A stretch of DNA of 23,986 bases, from positions 259,491 through 283,476 of the forward strand of contig NW_014577361.1 of the NCBI RefSeq assembly GCF_000485595.1, in the 5' to 3' direction. The stretch is from Priapulus caudatus. Lineage: Eukaryota > Priapulida > Priapulimorpha > Priapulimorphida > Priapulidae. Of this stretch, positions 1-23,986 are shown piece after piece; position 1 is the first letter of the stretch; every line of letters starts with the position of its first letter. The translations under genes and the position numbers were made by a program. Under the pieces are notes generated by a model. That model ran no database searches. It saw only the letters and a list, made by a program, of their open reading frames with translations, and had not been told where the DNA came from.

Positions 1-52
<52 letters not shown>
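1..52. repeat. (TA)n microsatellite
   Basis: Perfect TA dinucleotides from the window edge to 52; the array may extend outside. Confidence 0.97.
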
Positions 53-56
<4 letters not shown>

Positions 57-621
57 GCAGATCTGATATAATGCGGCAGATTGAAATCCAAAACCTCAGA
101 CCGTTTGAGTCCGCTTTATGTCGAGTTTACACTTTTTATAAATAGGCTGACTGAGCAAAATAGTGCACTTTCAGTGTATCAGACTGGGCAAGACCTACCC
201 CAATAGACAGATATTTATAGATATTTTAAGAAAAAAGAAAGAAAAATGGGTGTTAACCAATTCCTAGTTAATTGAGGTATAGCCTTTGATTAGGTTATCA
301 GTGATTCCACGTTATATCGGACCTACAGTATACACGTGCGTGTGCATGTGTATATATATACCCAGTGTGCTGACCATACTGGGTGCTAATATGCCAAAAT
401 GTCACGTCTCTGCATACGCCACACCTATCGCAGCACTATACATTGGTCTTCAATGAACCACACATAGTGTTCACGTTTACAGTGACAGCACTGATAACAC
501 CTAACTGTGTGTTAGGTTTGAGCTGCCTGACATTGACACCTGTTTAGCTTGGTTTAATGCAAGCGGTACATTTACAATATTGACAGGTACAATATTACGC
601 GGTAATTAGCAATATTGACAG
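53..621. other. 3' flank of the kinase gene, no gene seen
   Basis: No open frame with recognisable content. It contains a 10-bp-stem hairpin at 360-384 (ACCCAGT...ACTGGGT), a smaller one near 496-520 around CACCTAAC/GTTAGGT, and the motif CAATATTGACA twice near 575-620. Confidence 0.7.
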
Positions 622-627
622 TTTATT
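622..627 (-). promoter_or_regulatory. Likely poly(A) signal AATAAA
   Basis: AATAAA on the minus strand (tttatt on plus), about 50 nt past the stop codon. It implies a very short 3'UTR. An ATTAAA at 553-558 is a weaker alternative. No transcript evidence. Confidence 0.55.
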
Positions 628-677
628 GTCGATGAGGACCGAGATACTCGGTATTTTTCCGCGTACTTTGCTGCACC

Positions 678-20479
<19,802 letters not shown>

Positions 20480-20604
20480 TATCTAGGGATAGGTAATATT
20501 AGCATGAATGAGATCTTAGAGAGAACACATTGTATGTTAATCTATAACAAGTGCCGCATAGCGACAGCGCTCATCTAACGTCTACTGCGGTGACTCTGTG
20601 GTGA
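20480..20604. promoter_or_regulatory. Sequence just upstream of the kinase start codon
   Basis: Only about 125 bp separates the ATG from repeat copy 2. No TATA box or initiator is convincing. Either the 5'UTR and promoter lie inside the repeat, or a 5'UTR intron ends at the TAG at 20483-20485. The 17-bp word ACTGCGGTGACTCTGTG at 20584-20600 also occurs at 15358-15374. Confidence 0.3.
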
Positions 20605-22265
20605 CCTACAGGATGCTTTTGCCTTCAACGAGCTAGCTTCACTGCACAGTCCTAGGCTGATGTCGCTGCAAGATGCACAAAACCGGACAGAAAAGAGAAC
20701 ATGCCAAAATGGTATGTGCATTTTTAATGCGTGGTACCGTGTTTTATGTCCGCGAAATCTACGCCCGTTCTATTGTTTCGTACATGCGCGACGAGAACAG
20801 ACGATCGAGCACGTACGAATGACTATTGCGAGAACATTAATCAAGATACGAAATCGAACTGTACGCGCGTCTAACCCGCAGGCGTCATCTCGACGCATTA
20901 AGCCACTTTCACCAACAGTCATACACGTAAATCTGTTCGTCACGTTCTCGGAAATCATTACGGACGGGCCCGCCTTCACGGCACGCATCGAACATAAAGC
21001 CAGACGTATCGATGCCCCAGAAACTCTCCCATGGCAGATCATCCGTGAAAAGGCAGAACATTTCTTCCAGGCGCACAGCAATTTTACTACAATTCACGAC
21101 AATGCCTGACACTGGCCCGATTCCGCAGGCACTCGCGCTTACTTTCGGCACAGCAGCACGATGGATTGATCATTCAAGTGTCATGAATACTCAAAGACTG
21201 TACTACACAAAGACTGAAAGCATTGTGAGTCACTGCGTCACCTACTCAGAGATGCGAGCTAGAGGAGGGCGTCTAATAAGTGCCTGTCTGTGCCTCTAGA
21301 ATTGGGTCAGCGAGAGATGGAGAGAGATAACGTAAATCCATCCCGCAGGTGACTGCAACGCTGACGTTTCACCAGAGACTCTAACGAATACTAATTATAT
21401 TAACTAATGCTAATTATATAAGCTAATGTATTCATTTGTCTGTGGTTTTGCTTTGCTACTGCTAATCTGCGAATGCGTAAATTACTTGGGAGCCGTTTCA
21501 ATTCTCTATTATCGTTGCCTGTAAGCTAGTAAGGTTAGTAGGTCTGATGTCTAGTTGATGTTATGCCTTCTCATCTTTACCTTGTTTCGTTGATTGTATC
21601 TATCACTATTTCCGCCTTTACCTTGTTTGGTTGATAATACATTATCAATGTTTTTACCTTTCTTGTTTTGTTGATCATTGTACATTATAATTGTTTCTAC
21701 ATTTACCATGTCTGGTTAATCAAACCTTCTTAGTGTTTTTACCTTATCCTAGCTGTTCTGTTGATTTCACCTTGTGATTGACATGGACCCAACTTGGAAA
21801 TTTTGGTTAATAGGTTGTTCAAGCTGGACAAGTTTTTTGTTTCACGCATGCACGCCAAATTGTTGACTTTGTGGGACTTTGTTGCAAAGTGTTGGTTTTT
21901 ATTATGCCGCTATTGCAACGATAATTAGCTGAAGATGCCTGTCAGTCAGCAAGCCAGATAGATCAATTGGTTGTCAAGATGGATCATTGTATCAGTTACA
22001 TAGACGAGGTGTCATATTTTCGGATGATCAATTATAATCAACAAACAATCATCTGCACCAACCAATTAGTTAATCGAATATGAAAATAAATAGTAATGAA
22101 AGTGTCAATGACACTGTAGCTCACCACAAAAAAGGACACAAATGAGTGAGTAAGAAGAGGTCAGTTTTAATTGAGCAACCATCGACGTACATTATAGAAA
22201 CGATTGCCATCTGTATATCGCAATAATAATTTATAAACCAAAATGAATCACAATTTGTGACCGTA
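20605..22265. repeat. 1.66-kb dispersed direct repeat, copy 2 (5' flank of the gene)
   Basis: Partner of 13355-15021, same orientation. It contains the same internal roughly 40-bp tandem units (about 21575-21785). A 149-codon plus-strand frame at 20660-21109 is not preserved in the other copy and matches no domain I know. Boundaries are estimated by eye to within about 15 bp. Confidence 0.9.
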
Positions 22266-22399
22266 AATTTATAGAGAGAAAAACACAGTAAGTCAAATAA
22301 GCATTTTTATTGTTTCGCGACAGCGCGTGGCATGGGGTGTTAGTTTGTAATGAAGAGGAGCATTTGAAAAGCATTTACAGATTATCAATATCAGTAATA

Positions 22400-22510
22400 C
22401 TAATAATAGCCAAAAGAGAGTAGAAAAACATTAAGACTTTGGTAGTAAATACATTTCGTGTTTATTTACTATAATTTTATCATTGAAACATTCCAGGTGC
22501 CTGTGACACT
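22400..22510 (+). repeat. Arm A of a threefold repeat (partial)
   Basis: Same orientation as arm C (23381-23500) and inverse of arm B: shares AACATTAAGA-TTTGGTA, ATTTCGT-GT-TTTATT and CATTGAAAC-TTC. Truncated relative to B and C. Confidence 0.75.
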
Positions 22511-22545
22511 GTGTCAGTGTGTCACACAGTGTGTGCTAAACTATG

Positions 22546-22735
22546 GCTGATAGGGTCTATGTCTCCCTGGGTACTGCTGGAACGTACCCTGGTAACTATC
22601 TGATATGGTTAGGGTTAGGGTTAGGGCCTAGACTCGTTAGTGGAGTAGGTGAGGTACGGTCCGGCATATTAAATAGGGTACGTTCCGGTATACCGGACCG
22701 TACCCAGGGTACGTTCCGGCAGTACCCAGGGACAC
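22546..22735 (+). mobile_element. Truncated copy of the GCTSAKAGGGTCTATGTCC element
   Basis: Same left end (GGCTGATAGGGTCTATGTC), GGTACGTTCCGG palindromes, TTAGGG tract and CCTAGACTCGTTAGTGGAGT block as the intact element at 22934-23208. The right terminal repeat is missing and it runs straight into arm B. Confidence 0.75.
22609..22626 (+). repeat. Interstitial telomere-like tract (TTAGGG)3
   Basis: Three perfect TTAGGG units inside the truncated element. Confidence 0.9.
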
Positions 22736-22933
22736 AGGCACTTGAAGTTGAAGCGTTTCAATAAAATATAATGCTAAATATATACGAAATCTATTTACTA
22801 CCAAATTCTTAATGTTTCTATACTCTCTTTCACCTATTATTGCCAACAGTTTCCTGTAAATTCCGTCCAAATCCTATCTGCAACATACGCTGCCGGCGGC
22901 CATTGCTTTCGCGGCTGCACTGTGCACGCTTAC
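22736..22933 (-). repeat. Arm B, inverse of arm C
   Basis: About 200 bp that reads as the reverse complement of 23284-23490 at roughly 90% identity (for example GAAGCGTTTCAATAAAAT and AAATCCTATCTGCAAC). It is interrupted at 22934 by a small transposon; the arm continues at 23218. Confidence 0.85.
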
Positions 22934-23208
22934 GCTCATAGGGTCTATGTCCACCAGGGTACTGCCGGAACGTACCCGGTATACCGGAACGTACCCTGGT
23001 CACTATTTGATATGGTTTAGGGTTAGGATTAGGGTTAGGGTTAGGATTAGGGTAGGGTTCATGTTCGGGTTAGGGAGTAGGCATAGGCGACTCCCTAGAC
23101 TCGTTAGTGGAGTAGGGGAGGTACGGTTCGGCATATTAGATAGTACCAGGGTACGTTTCGGTATACCGTATTCAGCGAGTTACCCCGGGGGACATAGACC
23201 CTCTCAGC
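22934..23208. mobile_element. Small non-autonomous DNA transposon with 9-bp target-site duplication
   Basis: 275 bp with inverted ends GCTCATAGGGTCTATGTCC and GCTGAGAGGGTCTATGTC. It is flanked by CACGCTTAC at 22925-22933 and 23209-23217. The uninterrupted counterpart in arm C (23284-23292, minus strand CACACTTAC) has a single copy, so this insertion can be read against an empty site. The interior has GGTACGTTCCGG-type palindromes and a TTAGGG tract. A 9-bp duplication is typical of Mutator-like elements; the assignment is inference. Confidence 0.85.
23017..23057 (+). repeat. Interstitial telomere-like tract, TTAGGG/TTAGGA mix
   Basis: About six to seven imperfect units inside the 275-bp element. 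Confidence 0.88.
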
Positions 23209-23217
23209 CACGCTTAC

Positions 23218-23510
23218 ACTTATATATATATTAGTATATAGCACTATAGCACTATAGTATATAGTAATATTATATAAATAAGTGTAAGTGTGCACAAGTG
23301 CAGCCACGAGAGCAATGGCCGCCAGCAGCGTATTGTTGCAGATAGGATTTGAACGAAATTTACGCGGAAACTGTCGCAATAATAGGTGAATGTCTAAAGA
23401 GAGCATAGAAACATTAAGAATTTGGTATAGTAAATAGATTTCGTAGTATTTATTTAGCATTTTATTTTATTGAAACGCTTCAAGGGCCTGTGCCCAGGGA
23501 GACATAGACC
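23218..23510 (+). repeat. Palindromic AT loop and arm C
   Basis: From 23218 the sequence folds on itself (ACTTATATATA... / ...TATAAATAAGT) around GCACTATAG repeats, then continues as arm C, complementary to arm B. With the transposon removed, B plus C is a hairpin of about 230-bp arms. The end of arm C includes CCCAGGGAGACATAGACC, a remnant of the same element end. Confidence 0.8.
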
Positions 23511-23549
23511 GTGGCAGCTAAACTATGGAGTACGGTATGGTTTATAATC

Positions 23550-23826
23550 GGCAGTGGCTACGGTTAGCCGTATCTTAATGTCTCGAGGCTACGGGTACGG
23601 GAGTCCATTCGCTTTCATACTTAACGAAACAAAGATGGCGTGGTGGCGCTAGATTTCGAAATAACGCCTTGGGAAATAAATTCACGATTTGAGTTTAGTT
23701 GAGCTAGAACCCTAATCCTAACCCTAAACCTACCCTAACCATAACCCTAACCCTAATCCTAACCCTAACCTAACGGAAAAAAAGGGGCTTGAACGACCGA
23801 CGGCTACCGTACCTCCAGCCACTGCG
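23550..23826. mobile_element. Second small DNA transposon with 9-bp target-site duplication
   Basis: 277 bp flanked by TTTATAATC at 23541-23549 and 23827-23835. Inverted ends read GCAGTGGCTACGGTTAGCCG on the left and GCAGTGGCTGG...ACGGTAGCCG on the right, with a small gap. It contains no coding sequence and a CCCTAA tract. The ends differ from the 22934-23208 element, so it is a separate family. Confidence 0.8.
23708..23774 (-). repeat. Interstitial telomere-like tract, CCCTAA orientation
   Basis: About ten imperfect CCCTAA/CCTAA units inside the 277-bp element, opposite in orientation to the other two tracts. Confidence 0.9.
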
Positions 23827-23986
23827 TTTATAATCAGCCACACATCACCTAGCTATTGAACTGTTGCTGTGCAGTTTTACACGGCTGGGATTAAATAAGT
23901 GTGGCTTTATATAAGGTTCCCGAGAACAGTACTTTTCAATCACTAGACCTATCCTTACGTTCGTTAATCTTGAGTTGACTTTCCGC

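Noticed and set aside
20660-21151. 149-codon plus-strand frame and overlapping minus-strand frames in the 5' flank
   Set aside because: They lie in repeat copy 2. The other copy breaks the frames with indels, and no recognised motif is present.
22543-23460. Frames translating the TTAGGG/GTACCC region
   Set aside because: They follow transposon ends, palindromes and telomere-like tracts; the composition is repetitive.
22609-23774. A chromosome end or telomere
   Set aside because: The tracts are short, imperfect, in opposing orientations and flanked by unique sequence on both sides.

Overview
The window holds one recognisable gene, a complete Tec-family (BTK/TEC/ITK-type) non-receptor tyrosine kinase, on the minus strand between about 678 and 20479. 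I could place 17 coding exons. Every junction is GT-AG, every codon phase closes, and the joined coding length is 1938 nt, giving 645 residues plus a stop; vertebrate Tec kinases are about 620-660. The domain order is PH, BTK-type zinc motif, short proline-rich stretch, SH3, SH2 and tyrosine kinase, and all catalytic residues are present. The organism is an animal, or a very close relative: Tec kinases are a holozoan family, the introns are spliceosomal, and vertebrate-type TTAGGG tracts occur. Divergence from the human proteins and the repeat style suggest a marine invertebrate, possibly an early-branching one such as a sponge. The species cannot be fixed from sequence alone.

Layout by coordinate, which runs opposite to the gene. 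Positions 1-677 are the 3' flank, with a TA microsatellite and a likely poly(A) signal at 622-627. Positions 678-9230 carry exons 17 to 4: kinase 678-5052, SH2 5598-6535, SH3 6877-8740, and zinc motif plus proline stretch 9004-9230, separated by introns of 0.2-1.5 kb. Intron 3 (9231-18602) is 9.4 kb and full of repeats. Exons 3, 2 and 1 (PH domain) lie at 18603-20479. From 20480 to 23986 is 5' flank with no recognisable gene, made of repeats and small DNA transposons.

Repeats are the main story outside the gene. They include a foldback element with about 262-bp arms in intron 16 and an inverted repeat beside exon 12, with a decayed copy of the exon 12 tail nearby. Long (CU)n and (GU)n tracts lie in introns 5 and 3. 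A 1.66-kb direct repeat has one copy in intron 3 and the other starting about 125 bp upstream of the start codon, so it brackets the PH exons. The 5' flank has a cluster of nested elements, two of which show 9-bp target-site duplications and carry internal telomere-like tracts.

By family knowledge, the protein should be recruited to membranes by phosphoinositides through its PH domain, be controlled by its SH3 and SH2 domains, be activated by phosphorylation of an activation-loop tyrosine, and signal downstream of Src-family kinases and receptors. I found no other protein gene, tRNA, rRNA or CRISPR array. The remaining open frames are repeat translations or short random frames.
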